Below are positions 33,413 through 42,733 of a DNA stretch of 64,000 nucleotides, in pieces (position 1 is the first letter of the stretch; each line of letters opens with the position of its first letter). The notes under the pieces were generated by a model, which was not told the origin of the DNA, did no database searches, and saw only the letters and a program-made list of their open reading frames with translations. The position numbers were made by a program, and so were the translations under genes. This DNA is from Candidatus Moduliflexus flocculans (GTDB lineage Bacteria > Moduliflexota > Moduliflexia > Moduliflexales > Moduliflexaceae). Location of the stretch: assembly GCA_000739515.1 (NCBI GenBank), contig DF820456.1, positions 797,360-861,359 of the forward strand, in the 5' to 3' direction.

Positions 33413-34741
33413 ATGACAACCGAAGAACTCAAAAAACTGGACAGAGCGCATACGATTTATAGTTGGCAAGCCCAAAAAGACGTGAACCCGCTCATGCTGG
33501 ATCATGCCGATGGAGTGATGATTTACGATACCGACGGCAAAGAATACGTGGATTTTTGTTCTGGCCTGCTCAATATCAATTTAGGACATAACAATGCCCA
33601 TGTCAAAGAGGCGATGAAGGCGCAGATGGACAAAGCCTGCTATGTCGGCACAATGTTCGGCACCGAACCCAAAGCCCGGCTGAGTCAGATGATCAGCGAG
33701 GTGACGCCCGGAGATTTGGATTATGTGTTTTACACGAATGGCGGGGCCGAGGCGATTGAAAACGCGATTAAGGCGGCCCGTTGGTACACGGGACGCCACA
33801 AGATATACTCCTGCTGGCGCTCTTATCATGGCGCGACCGCCGGAGCGATTTCGATTTCCGGCGATACCCGCCGTTGGTCTGCTGAACCGGGAATTCCCGG
33901 CGCCGTAAAATTTTTCGGCCCCTATCCCTACCGGTGTCCGTTCGGTTCGACCACCGAAGAAGAAGCGAATCAAAAAGCTCTGGACGTTCTGAAAACTCAG
34001 ATTATGCTGGATGGCGCGCATACCATCGCAGCCATTTTTATGGAGCCGATTGTCGGCACCAACGGAATCATTATCCCCTCTAAAGCCTTTATGCAGGGAG
34101 TCAGAGAGATTTGCGATCAATATGGCATTGTCCTGGTAATTGATGAGACGATGGGCGGCTGGGGACGCGCAGGAAAATGGTTTGCTATCGAACATTTCGA
34201 CGTGATTCCTGACATCATCACAACTGCAAAAGGCTTAACCTCCGGCTACGTCCAATTAGGCGCGATGATCTGGAACAAAAAAATCTGGGATTACTTCTGG
34301 GAGAAACCCTTTCACGGAGGCTTGACCTATGGAGGACATGCGCTGGCTTGCGCAGCGGCGATTGCCAATATCGAAGAATATAAAACAAAGAACCTGATCG
34401 AGGCTTCCGCCCAACGAGGACTCTACCTTGAAAACAAACTGTTAGCGCTCAAAGAGAAACATCCTTCCATCGGCGATGTCCGGATCAAGGGACTCTGGGC
34501 CTGCATCGAACTGACGGAGGATCGGGAAAAACGGACTGAACTCGCTGGCTTCTGCGACCGAAAACGAAATGTCTCGTCGCAACTGACGCGAATTATGTTC
34601 GAAAACGGGCTTTACTGCTTCAACAAGTGGGACTTCATTTTTATGGCGCCGCCGCTCATTATCACCGAACAGGAAATAGACCGTTCCGTCGCCGTCATCA
34701 GCAAGGCGCTGGAATATACCGACAGCCTAATCAAAGAATAA
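33413..34741 (+). CDS. class III PLP-dependent aminotransferase (candidate beta-alanine aminotransferase)
   Basis: This 442-residue fold-type I aminotransferase shows MIYDTDGKEYVDFCSGLLN, the PLP phosphate motif NGGAEAIENAIKAARWYTG, the Asp in LVIDETMGGWGRAGKW and the Schiff-base Lys in ITTAKGLTSGY. The start at the ATG at 33413 (MTTEELKKL) has GAGG 5 bases upstream, within the end of the dehydrogenase gene, so translation is coupled. The context suggests that it moves the amino group of beta-alanine (or 3-aminoisobutyrate) to pyruvate or 2-oxoglutarate. Family relatives include beta-alanine:pyruvate and GABA aminotransferases. Confidence 0.87.
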   Translation: MTTEELKKLDRAHTIYSWQAQKDVNPLMLDHADGVMIYDTDGKEYVDFCSGLLNINLGHNNAHVKEAMKAQMDKACYVGTMFGTEPKARLSQMISEVTPGDLDYVFYTNGGAEAIENAIKAARWYTGRHKIYSCWRSYHGATAGAISISGDTRRWSAEPGIPGAVKFFGPYPYRCPFGSTTEEEANQKALDVLKTQIMLDGAHTIAAIFMEPIVGTNGIIIPSKAFMQGVREICDQYGIVLVIDETMGGWGRAGKWFAIEHFDVIPDIITTAKGLTSGYVQLGAMIWNKKIWDYFWEKPFHGGLTYGGHALACAAAIANIEEYKTKNLIEASAQRGLYLENKLLALKEKHPSIGDVRIKGLWACIELTEDREKRTELAGFCDRKRNVSSQLTRIMFENGLYCFNKWDFIFMAPPLIITEQEIDRSVAVISKALEYTDSLIKE

Positions 34742-34816
34742 ATGCCATTATTGCAGGAGTGCCAAAGCTTGCTTTGGCGTGAATGCATTGACACAGAACG
34801 TTATGGCGAGGAAATC

Positions 34817-34847
34817 GCTGTCAGACACCTTCAAGGTGTCTGACAGC
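34817..34847. repeat. hairpin inside the catabolic cluster, TGTCAGACA family
   Basis: GCTGTCAGACACCTT and AAGGTGTCTGACAGC are perfect arms in the 171-base gap between the aminotransferase and the M20 hydrolase genes. It may lower read-through into, or stabilise the ends of, the two transcripts. Confidence 0.65.
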
Positions 34848-34912
34848 TTGTCCATAACCGTGCGTGTCAATACCCGAATAGTTACGAATACATTGCCAGG
34901 AAGGAGTGAATC

Positions 34913-36175
34913 ATGTACAGATGCAGCAAAGAAAGGATGAGCGAGAAGATTAAGACCTTCAGCCAATTCGGCGACGCGGGGCATGGCGGGATTACTCGTT
35001 ATACGCTTTCTCCCGAAGATATTCAAGCGCGCAAGGAATTTCAAAAAAGAATGGAAGCTATCGGCGCGATCATCGAAGTTGACGATGTCGCGAATATGTA
35101 CGCGACGCTTCCTGGAAGCGACCCTCACGCAAAAAGAATCGTCATGGGGTCTCATAGTGATTCCGTGAAAAACGGAGGAAACTATGATGGGATTCTCGGC
35201 GTGCTGTCCGCGATGGAAGTGCTTGAAACTGTCGCCGAGCAGAACATTCCTCATAAACATCCGCTGACAGCGATGATCTGGACGAATGAAGAGGGGTCGT
35301 TGTATCCTCCCGCCATGATGGTCTCCGGGATTGTCTGCTACGATTATCTGCCAGAGGCGATCAGGGGAAAATTTCAATATGAAAATATGCTGAAATCCAA
35401 AAGCGTGCTGGATTCGACAGGCACGTTTGGTGCGGCCTTAGAAAAATCAGGCTATAAGGGCGATAAAAAATACCGACTGAATCCAGAACAGTACCAGTGC
35501 ATGTTTGAAATTCATATCGAACAGGGGCCGATCCTGGAAGATGCCGGAAACGACATCGGCGTTGTGGATTGTGTCCTCGGCATGTTTAATTATCGTCTCC
35601 GGTTTTATGGCCAGACCGTTCATGCTGGCACGTTCCCGATGCCGAAAAGAAAAGATGCGTTGTTCGCGGCTGCGCAGGCAATCTGCGATCTTCATAAAAA
35701 AATTGACGCGCTCGGTTATCCCGAATTGGTTTATACAACCGGTGAAATCGTGTGTCATCCTTGCGTACACACGTGCGTGCCAGACTATGTGGATTTCTGT
35801 ATTGATGTGCGACATGAAAAACCGCAGGTTCTCGATAGCGTGTTGTCCATCGTCAAAAGCTGCGCCGAGAAGGAATGGGCGGGCTGCCGATGTGAAGTCG
35901 AAAGAATGTGGAATCGCGATACGGTTTATTGGGACAAAACATTGGTGGGCTATGTGAAAGAAGCGGCTGAGGAAGCCCAAATCTCCCATCAATACGTTCA
36001 TTCCGGCGCAGGGCATGACGCGCAGTTTGTTGCCTATATGCTCCCAACCACGATGATTTTTGTGCAGTCAAAAGGCGGCCTTTCTCACTGCGAGCCGGAA
36101 TATTCCTCGCCCGAACATTGCGCGGAAGGCGCGACCGTTCTGCTGAACGCTGTGCTGAAAGCTGACGCAGACTGA
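34913..36175 (+). CDS. M20 family N-carbamoyl amidohydrolase (beta-ureidopropionase-like)
   Basis: This 420-residue di-metal hydrolase belongs to the group of N-carbamoyl-L-amino acid hydrolases, allantoate amidohydrolases and bacterial beta-ureidopropionases. Visible features are GSHSDSVKNGGNYDGILG (metal His and Asp), TNEEGSLYPP (Glu pair), EIHIEQGPIL, the dimerisation domain with VDFCIDVRHEKP, and SGAGHDAQF near the end. AAGGAG precedes the ATG. In this cluster it should hydrolyse N-carbamoyl-beta-alanine to beta-alanine, CO2 and ammonia, the third step of reductive pyrimidine breakdown. Allantoate hydrolysis is the main alternative but is less fitting beside PreA and dihydropyrimidinase. 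Confidence 0.88.
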   Translation: MYRCSKERMSEKIKTFSQFGDAGHGGITRYTLSPEDIQARKEFQKRMEAIGAIIEVDDVANMYATLPGSDPHAKRIVMGSHSDSVKNGGNYDGILGVLSAMEVLETVAEQNIPHKHPLTAMIWTNEEGSLYPPAMMVSGIVCYDYLPEAIRGKFQYENMLKSKSVLDSTGTFGAALEKSGYKGDKKYRLNPEQYQCMFEIHIEQGPILEDAGNDIGVVDCVLGMFNYRLRFYGQTVHAGTFPMPKRKDALFAAAQAICDLHKKIDALGYPELVYTTGEIVCHPCVHTCVPDYVDFCIDVRHEKPQVLDSVLSIVKSCAEKEWAGCRCEVERMWNRDTVYWDKTLVGYVKEAAEEAQISHQYVHSGAGHDAQFVAYMLPTTMIFVQSKGGLSHCEPEYSSPEHCAEGATVLLNAVLKADAD

Positions 36176-36202
36176 CATTGAGGAAAAGCGCCATTAAGCA
36201 GA

Positions 36203-36234
36203 AACCTCACAGGCCTTTGAGGCTTGTGGGGTTT
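36203..36234. terminator. hairpin between convergent hydrolase and kinase genes, CCTCACAGGT family
   Basis: AACCTCACAGGCCT and AGGCTTGTGGGGTT arms followed by TTT lie exactly between two convergent genes (stops at 36175 and 36247). Probable bidirectional terminator. Confidence 0.6.
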
Positions 36235-36246
36235 TGCCTTGCGCGT

Positions 36247-38583
36247 TTATTTCGGCCACGTAAAATAAAATGCGCTTCCTTTGCCGACCTCCGACTTCAC
36301 CCAGACTCGCCCGCCTGCGCTTTCCACAATTTTTTTGACAATCGCCAGTCCAATGCCGGTGCTTTCGACTTCATCGCGGGGGTGGAGCGTCTGGAAAGTC
36401 TGAAAGATTTTGTCTTGATATTTGGCGTCAATCCCCGGCCCATTATCAGTCACGCAGAAGCGCCACGCCTCGCCAGCATCCTCCCAGTGTACAAGAATTT
36501 TTCCGCGCGGATTGTCTATAAACTTGATCGCATTGCCGATCAGATTGGCGAAAATCTGCTGAATACGAGTTTTGTTGCCCACAATGGATGGCAGTTGAGG
36601 AGACACCTCGATCTGAATGTTCGACGGCGGAGAGAGCCAATCCAGCACGTCGCTCACAAGCTGATTCAGATCAACCTGTTCTGTCTGACCCATCACGCGG
36701 CCGATACGCGAATATTCCAGGATGCCCTCGATAAGATTATCCATGCGTTTAACGCGGCCAATCAGCAGCGCTGCCATCTCTTTGCCGTTCTCGTCAAAGG
36801 CCGGGGCATAATCGTTCAGCAGCCAACTCGTCAGGCGACTGATCGCCCGCAAGGGAGCCTTCAAATCATGGGAAACCACATACGCGAAGCTTTCCAGTTC
36901 CTTGTTCACAGATTCGAGTGCAGCGGTGCGCTCGCGGACGCGTTGCTCCAATTCGGCATTCAACCGGCGGATCGCTTCTTCGGTCTGCTTGCGTTCGGTG
37001 ATGTCGGTCACGATTCCTTCGATAGCGATGGGCGTCCCCTGGTCGTCACGAATCAGCACATTGCGTTGATTTAACCACCGAATGTCCCCGGATTTATGCC
37101 GGATTTGATATTCATACGAGGGAGGAACATCCCCTAAAAGCAACTTCTGCCAGGCATCTTCGAAATAATGCAACCAATCCGAGTGTATCACCTGAGCAAT
37201 CAACTGTGGGCTTTGATAGAATTCTTTCGGGGAATACCCCAATATTGCCTCAGCCGCCGGACTGACATATTCATAGCGACCGTCTGGCAAGGACATACGG
37301 TAAATCATGTCTTTCGCGTTTTCGGCCAACCGCCGAAATCGGGCTTCGCTTTCACGTAATGCGGCCTCGGCCTGAGTGAGGTTCGCAATTGTCAGCCGTT
37401 GCTCGTGCAATAACGTATTCATCTGTTGTGACAGCCGATTAAAGGTCTGCCCTAATTCGCCGTATTCGTCCATCGTATGCAGTTCGACCCGCGCCTCAAA
37501 ATCACCTTGCAGTTGGCGGTGCGTCACGGTGGTAATCTGTTTGAGGGGGTGCGCAATCATGCGTCTGACCACGGCTGACATCAGCAGGAAGGCGCTCAGC
37601 AGCACCCCACTCGCAATCCCAACCAGGACGCCCACGGTTTCCTCGATTTTTTGAAACGTTTTGGCCTGGGAAATGTTGGCCGCGATATACCCGACGGTGA
37701 TGTCCTGATACATCAGCGGTCGCAGCATCGCATCATACGTCTTGCCATCCGCATCCGCAAGCCTGACAACCAGATCCCGGTCGAATGCGTTTGTTCCCCG
37801 CGCAATGTCAAGATCTGGCATACGGAGCGCGCCCTGCCCACGACGTCCCTGAACATCATAGACCGTGAAATGCACACCCAGGTCGTTATCCAGTTCTGGC
37901 AGGTTGATATCCAGAGGTTTCTCCAGGAGAAAGCGCCCCAACTCCTCCCCCGCGCGCAAACTGTAGTTCACCTCATTAAACGCGCTGCGATATGGCAAAT
38001 CGGCCACCAGCAGCAGCCCATCGGGCTTCGTTTCCAGGAACAATGCCTGGGCAAACGCGGGAAATGTCAGCGGAAAGAGCTGCGACGGCGGGGTGAGCGC
38101 AGTCTCGGTAATCTGCCCATCGGCCTGTTTTTGAATCAGCCGATATTTAGGAATTCGCTCCTCAAAATAGATGTGACCGGTTCCGCCCAGACCGCGATCA
38201 TAATACAGACGCAACTGCAAATCACCTTGCCCGTCGATCTGATAATAAAACGCCAATCGTGTCGCATTAAACAGGGTTCCCAACTCGATCATTCTGGCAG
38301 GTAACTGGGCATCGGCGCTATCAATCAACACCATCGCCTTAAACGCCAGCGTGGTTTTGAATGAATTGGTGAGTGATTCATAAAACAGGCGCTTGTCCCG
38401 GGCGATTTCGCGCTCGAATTCCCGTTGAAAGCTCCCTAACGCGGTGGTCAGCCGTTCAGCATTTTGGTCCCGCGTCTGGACATAATTGAGCAGCGCGGCA
38501 CCCATCGTCAGGCTGATCAACGCGATGATCAGCAGCAACGTTAAGAGCAGGAGCACTTTGGTTTGAACGGTCAACATGTGCAT
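36247..38583 (-). CDS. membrane sensor histidine kinase (periplasmic sensor, HAMP, PAS)
   Basis: This 778-residue kinase has membrane helix 1 near residues 8-30 and a periplasmic domain of about 270 residues with no family I recognise (DRGLGGTGHIYFEERIPKYR, later GLLLVADLPYRSAFNEVNY). A second helix lies near 305-330, then HAMP (IAHPLKQITTVTHRQLQGDF), one PAS domain (about 400-525), HisKA with phospho-His572 in YVVSHDLKAPL, and HATPase (TDNGPGID, STGIGLAIVKKIVE). AAAGGA lies 5 bases before the ATG at 38583; the TTG at 38598 is rejected. It starts 20 bases after the stop of a periplasmic sugar-binding-type protein, so the two are co-expressed and the binding protein probably presents a ligand to this sensor. 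Confidence 0.9.
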   Translation of the reverse strand: MHMLTVQTKVLLLLTLLLIIALISLTMGAALLNYVQTRDQNAERLTTALGSFQREFEREIARDKRLFYESLTNSFKTTLAFKAMVLIDSADAQLPARMIELGTLFNATRLAFYYQIDGQGDLQLRLYYDRGLGGTGHIYFEERIPKYRLIQKQADGQITETALTPPSQLFPLTFPAFAQALFLETKPDGLLLVADLPYRSAFNEVNYSLRAGEELGRFLLEKPLDINLPELDNDLGVHFTVYDVQGRRGQGALRMPDLDIARGTNAFDRDLVVRLADADGKTYDAMLRPLMYQDITVGYIAANISQAKTFQKIEETVGVLVGIASGVLLSAFLLMSAVVRRMIAHPLKQITTVTHRQLQGDFEARVELHTMDEYGELGQTFNRLSQQMNTLLHEQRLTIANLTQAEAALRESEARFRRLAENAKDMIYRMSLPDGRYEYVSPAAEAILGYSPKEFYQSPQLIAQVIHSDWLHYFEDAWQKLLLGDVPPSYEYQIRHKSGDIRWLNQRNVLIRDDQGTPIAIEGIVTDITERKQTEEAIRRLNAELEQRVRERTAALESVNKELESFAYVVSHDLKAPLRAISRLTSWLLNDYAPAFDENGKEMAALLIGRVKRMDNLIEGILEYSRIGRVMGQTEQVDLNQLVSDVLDWLSPPSNIQIEVSPQLPSIVGNKTRIQQIFANLIGNAIKFIDNPRGKILVHWEDAGEAWRFCVTDNGPGIDAKYQDKIFQTFQTLHPRDEVESTGIGLAIVKKIVESAGGRVWVKSEVGKGSAFYFTWPK

Positions 38584-38603
38584 GCGAATCCTTTCCAATC
38601 TCG

Positions 38604-39725
38604 TTAAAATTCGTAGATTAACGGAGGTTCCTGCGTCACCTCCACTTTCGGGACGTGCTTATATTGGGCGATGTCATCCTTCCCGATGATGGTCACGCCG
38701 GTATCAATCGCTGCGGGCACATGCCCAAATCCCGGATGGCTGGATGGGATGCCGGTCGGATGCGCGGCGCTGTATGCCAGGAGCAGACTATAGTACCCCA
38801 TCAGATAGGGGTTTTGAGCCACGGTCGCCCGGATATCGTCCTGTTCAATCGCCTGAATCGTTGCGGTATCAAAATCAAACGACAGAATCTGAATTGCGCC
38901 GGTCAGATTGAGTTCTCTGACCGCATTGGCGGCAGCAATACCTGTTGTCGCCCAGAGGGCAAATAATCCCTTGATGTCAGGATGAGCTTTCAGGAGGATT
39001 TTATAGTCAGCCACAAGATTTGAATCAGGGGGACCAAACGCCTCTTCCTCAATGATGAAGATTTGCGTGTCAGGTGAAATGCTAGCAATACCAGCCCTGA
39101 ATCCTCTCATGCGTTCTTCCAGATGGATCACATTGTTGATCGTGACCACGCCGACGCTGCCGTTCAGCCATTCGGCCATTGTCGTCCCCGCCAAATATCC
39201 GGCGCGATAATTATCTGTCGCCACAATGGCCAGACGTTGACTCTCCGGCACGTCGGAATCAAAACAGATGACTGGAATCCCGGCCTCAATTGCGTCATTG
39301 ATGGCCGGCTTCAGCATATTTTTTTCGGCGGCGGAGACGATAATCCCGGCGACGTTACGTTTGATCATAGCTTTCAGAATATTGGCTTCAAGCGCCGCTG
39401 GCTCCTGTGAATCCGGGGGTGGCCCGTGCCATTCGACCTTGACGTGCGGGCCTAACAACGCAGCCGCATCAGACATTCCGGCGAACGACCAGGCAAAAAA
39501 CTCTCGACCCCAGCCAAATGAGATCATGGCATAGGTTTCCTGATTGTCCGCAGGCGTGGGAACGTCTGCGGCATGCACTGTGACATTCCAGCATACGCAG
39601 CCTGTAAGCGCCAAACATACTACACCGATGCAGAACCGGCGCTGCCAGACGATAGACTGGCGGATACGCACCGGAGTAACACACATCCTTTGCGCCCAGA
39701 TGGTTATCAGATCGACTCTTCTCAT
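38604..39725 (-). CDS. periplasmic sugar-binding-type protein (Peripla_BP_4), kinase-associated
   Basis: This 373-residue protein has a hydrophobic export segment near residues 30-52 ending HAADVP. The mature part is a type I periplasmic binding fold like those of LsrB and ribose-binding proteins: MISFGWGREFFAWSFAGMSD, AGIIVSAAEKNMLKPAINDA, GIPVICFDSDVPES, ATDNYRAGYLAGTTMAEWL, QILSFDFDTATIQAI and ATVAQNPYLMGYYS. No permease or ATPase lies nearby; the next gene is a kinase 20 bases downstream. This resembles TorT or LuxP-like sensory use of a binding protein. AAAGGAGG lies 9 bases before the ATG. The ligand may be a sugar or a quorum-type molecule, but this is not determinable. Confidence 0.87.
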   Translation of the reverse strand: MRRVDLITIWAQRMCVTPVRIRQSIVWQRRFCIGVVCLALTGCVCWNVTVHAADVPTPADNQETYAMISFGWGREFFAWSFAGMSDAAALLGPHVKVEWHGPPPDSQEPAALEANILKAMIKRNVAGIIVSAAEKNMLKPAINDAIEAGIPVICFDSDVPESQRLAIVATDNYRAGYLAGTTMAEWLNGSVGVVTINNVIHLEERMRGFRAGIASISPDTQIFIIEEEAFGPPDSNLVADYKILLKAHPDIKGLFALWATTGIAAANAVRELNLTGAIQILSFDFDTATIQAIEQDDIRATVAQNPYLMGYYSLLLAYSAAHPTGIPSSHPGFGHVPAAIDTGVTIIGKDDIAQYKHVPKVEVTQEPPLIYEF

Positions 39726-39829
39726 GCGTAGCTTCCTCCTTTGCCTATTGGCATGCGTATGGCGAACTGCCGGTCTGAGGCGGAAAGGCTTCGGATCGCA
39801 GCGGCCATCGTGTCAGCAGACGCCGTCTG

Positions 39830-41752
39830 TTATTGCGATGTGTTTGGTAACGTAAACACAAACGTACTCCCTTTTCCGAGCGTTGAATCCACCCAGATTT
39901 TGCCACCGTAAAATTCGACAATTTTTTTGACAATCGCCAATCCGACCCCGGTGCTTTCGACGTCATCGCGGGAGTGGAGCGTCTGGAAAATCTGAAAGAT
40001 TTTGTCATGATATTTGGCGTCAATCCCCGGCCCGTTATCGGAAATGCTGAAGCGCCACGCCTCGCCAGCATCTTCGCAGTGTACAAGAATTTTTCCGTGC
40101 GGATTATCTATAAACTTGATCGCATTGCCGAGCAGATTGGCGAAAATCTGCTGAATGCGAGTTTTGTCGCCGACAATGGATGGCAGTTCCGGGGAGACCT
40201 CGATCTGAATGTTCGACGGCGGAGAGAGCCAATCCAACACATCGCTCACAAGCTGATTCAGATCAATCTGTTCTACCTGCCCTACCACGCGCCCGATGCG
40301 CGAATATTGTAGAATGCCGTCAATCAGGTTGCCCATGCGCTTGACTCGCCCTAACAGCAGGGCTGCCATTTCTCGGCCTTCTTCGTCAAATGCCCCGGCA
40401 TAATCGTTGACTAACCAATTCGTAAGCTGGCTTATCCCCCGCAGCGGGGCTTTCAAATCATGTGAGACGATATAGGCAAACTGTTGTAGCTCATTGTTCG
40501 CGGTTTCAAGTTCTTTCGTGCGCTCATGCACACGCTGTTCGAGTTCAGCGTTCAACGCGCGGACTTTTTCTTCAGCACGTTTCTGCTCTGTGATATCGGT
40601 AAATAACTCGGCAAAATACCCTGGACGCGGGCAATAAATCCGCGTTTCGAAATATTTCTCCAACTCAACAGCATAGTTGGTAAATTGCACAGGCTCTCCG
40701 GTGAGCGCCACCTTTCCGAACATGTCGATCCTGGCGCATTCGGTGTGCGGAAAAAGTTCCAACGCTCGTTTGTGGATCAGGTCTTCAGCCCGCATTCCTA
40801 AGCGTCTCAGAAAAATGGGGTTGGCGTCTAAAAATTCATAATCTACGGGCTGTCCATGTTCATCGCAAATGATTTTGTGCAGGGCAAAAGCGTCATTCAT
40901 GTTTTCAAACAAGTCCCTGAATCGCGCTTCGCTTTCCCGCAGGGCTTCTTCGGCCTGTTTGCGGTCGGTAATATCGTAGGCCGTGCCCCGCGTGCCGACA
41001 ATCTGCCCGTCGCGATAACGCACGAATTTGGCGTTAAATACTAAATAAATCGGCTGACCATCTTTATGCAGGTGGACGGTTTCATATCCTTTGACGCTTC
41101 CTCCTTGCAGAATTCGAGCAAATTCTTGTTGATCGCGAGCGGCGGCTTCCGGTGTTTGAAAATCCGAAAATTTCCGTCCTAACATCTCCTCGATGCGGTA
41201 GCCGAAGACGCTCTCCCAGGCTTGATTCAGGAAGATATAGCGTCCCTCTGTGTCACATTGCCAGATCAAATCCTGCGAGGTTTCGACTAAGTCGTGATAG
41301 ACAGCCTGCGATTTACGCAACGCCTCTTCCGCGCGCTTGTGTTCTTCGATTTCTAACGCAAGGGCGCGATTGGCCTGTACCAGGTCTGCCGTGCGTTCTT
41401 GAACCAACGTCTCTAAATACGTATTCTCTTCGGCGAGCAAACGCGCCTGGGTTCGGTTTTCCAAAATAATTGCCAACATGCCGACGGCGTTTCGGATCAA
41501 CGCCCTGGCGTCGGGAGTCAGAAGCGTAAGCTCGCCCTCAATAACAAGGTCGCCAAAATGATAGTGGACAGTGCTGATAGCGAGCCGCTCCCCAACGACG
41601 GGTTCGCCATCTTTCAGCAAGCGCAGCGTGATGCCATCCCAAAACGAATGAAGCGCTTCCAAAAACATGGCGTAAATTCGCTCTGGTTCTTTCAATTGCG
41701 CGAGGTTCAGCATCAGCAGAAAAATATCATGTTCGACATGGTCTGCGGACAT
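39830..41752 (-). CDS. soluble sensor histidine kinase (GAF-like, two PAS, HisKA, HATPase)
   Basis: This 640-residue kinase has no membrane segment. A GAF-like domain (about 5-105) is followed by a coiled coil, a PAS domain (about 155-275, VYHDLVETSQDLIWQCDTEG), a second PAS (about 285-395, with FALHKIICDEHGQPVDYEF), then HisKA with phospho-His431 in YIVSHDLKAPL and HATPase with SDNGPGID and STGVGLAIVKKIVE. The ATG at 41752 (MSADHVEHD) is preferred over one at 41860, which would overlap the upstream gene. It follows the MEDS-domain gene by 62 bases. DNA of its kinase core is very close to that of the kinase at 36247, suggesting a recent copy or gene conversion. Confidence 0.9.
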   Translation of the reverse strand: MSADHVEHDIFLLMLNLAQLKEPERIYAMFLEALHSFWDGITLRLLKDGEPVVGERLAISTVHYHFGDLVIEGELTLLTPDARALIRNAVGMLAIILENRTQARLLAEENTYLETLVQERTADLVQANRALALEIEEHKRAEEALRKSQAVYHDLVETSQDLIWQCDTEGRYIFLNQAWESVFGYRIEEMLGRKFSDFQTPEAAARDQQEFARILQGGSVKGYETVHLHKDGQPIYLVFNAKFVRYRDGQIVGTRGTAYDITDRKQAEEALRESEARFRDLFENMNDAFALHKIICDEHGQPVDYEFLDANPIFLRRLGMRAEDLIHKRALELFPHTECARIDMFGKVALTGEPVQFTNYAVELEKYFETRIYCPRPGYFAELFTDITEQKRAEEKVRALNAELEQRVHERTKELETANNELQQFAYIVSHDLKAPLRGISQLTNWLVNDYAGAFDEEGREMAALLLGRVKRMGNLIDGILQYSRIGRVVGQVEQIDLNQLVSDVLDWLSPPSNIQIEVSPELPSIVGDKTRIQQIFANLLGNAIKFIDNPHGKILVHCEDAGEAWRFSISDNGPGIDAKYHDKIFQIFQTLHSRDDVESTGVGLAIVKKIVEFYGGKIWVDSTLGKGSTFVFTLPNTSQ

Positions 41753-41814
41753 CTGGATACCGGCCTTCTCCCGCCTGCCCCTGTTTTTTTGGGAAACGAG
41801 GGCAGGCCGTAAAA

Positions 41815-42471
41815 TCAGGCCCTTTGCGATAAAAATTGAGGCGCATACTGCGCCAACCATTGATCTGGCGGTTGATAGTACGGATTTTCGGTGATGATTC
41901 CGCCGCTGATGGTATAGGGATGCGTCTGAAGCACTTTCATGATCATCATGCCGGAAAATTTGTTGAGATTATACAGGCAGATGCTGATCCAGGGCTTGCC
42001 GGGAATAAAGTAGTTCAGGCGCGATTCATACACCATCAGATGTTCGATGCCGGGAATCGCTTCCAATGCCCACACCATTTCGGCAGTCGCGCGAATGTTT
42101 CGTGTGCTTTCGCGCTGGCTCTTTTGATAGAACGCCTCTAACCCGGCATCCATCGCCCAGGGCGAAAATGTGCCTTCTGGATAGTAGAGCGCCCGCGCTG
42201 AATAGAGTTGAAATCGCGCAGGATCATCAAGATGGGATGCCAACTCTGGAAATTGTCTGACATACGCCGCTTTGAAATCCTCGATGCTTCGTTCGGCGGG
42301 GCAGTAAAACTGTAAATCTCCGACACGGTCGCCTTGCGAAAGAAACCCCATGATGATCTCATCTCGTTCCGCCTCGGTTTCGTATAACCCGCAGACATGT
42401 ACGCCCCAATTGCAGGTATAATCGCCAAAACCTAACTCCAATGCTGGTTGCTGCGATGTCGTGATATGCAT
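41815..42471 (-). CDS. MEDS-domain (DcmR-type) sensory protein
   Basis: This 218-residue cytosolic protein contains little besides a MEDS domain (methanogen/methylotroph DcmR sensory). The key marks are NWGVHVCGLYETEAERDEII near residue 22, FQLYSARALYYPEGTFSPW near 90, and LMVYESRLNYF near 150 followed by ICLYNLNKFSG. In other bacteria this domain occurs with histidine kinases and in the dichloromethane regulator DcmR, and is thought to sense small hydrocarbon or halogenated ligands. AAGGAGGG lies about 7 bases before the ATG. It precedes a GAF/PAS kinase on the same strand, so the two probably work together. A lone MEDS domain has no output of its own. Confidence 0.8.
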   Translation of the reverse strand: MHITTSQQPALELGFGDYTCNWGVHVCGLYETEAERDEIIMGFLSQGDRVGDLQFYCPAERSIEDFKAAYVRQFPELASHLDDPARFQLYSARALYYPEGTFSPWAMDAGLEAFYQKSQRESTRNIRATAEMVWALEAIPGIEHLMVYESRLNYFIPGKPWISICLYNLNKFSGMMIMKVLQTHPYTISGGIITENPYYQPPDQWLAQYAPQFLSQRA

Positions 42472-42631
42472 AGCGAATCCCTCCTTATTGCTTCAGCGTG
42501 CCAACGCTTGCTTTGATAACGCGATGACGTCGCGTCAGAAACATCATGAACTTGTTTATTCGGGCGGCCAAAACAAGCATTGGCACTCCGACAAATTAAA
42601 TAGTTACGAATAATCGTAACTATTTGCAGCC

Positions 42632-42727
42632 ACCACGAAACACACGAAAGACACAAAAAACATCAAGAAATTCGTACAATGTCCAGGGAATTTCCCCTAT
42701 TTTCGTGTCTTTCGTGTGTTTCGTGGT
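42632..42727. repeat. perfect 23-bp inverted repeat (ACCACGAAACACACG family)
   Basis: ACCACGAAACACACGAAAGA… at 42632-42654 and its exact complement at 42705-42727 enclose 50 bases. It lies just after the end of the five-gene kinase operon and before the MEDS gene. A second palindrome, AAATAGTTACG / CGTAACTATTT, lies at 42597-42624. Terminator-like position, but the element is probably dispersed in the genome. Confidence 0.6.
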
Positions 42728-42733
42728 AAATGA

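Noticed and set aside
36178..37074. 298-residue open frame opposite the kinase at 36247
   Set aside because: Antisense shadow of the conserved kinase core; the same type of shadow appears opposite the other kinases.
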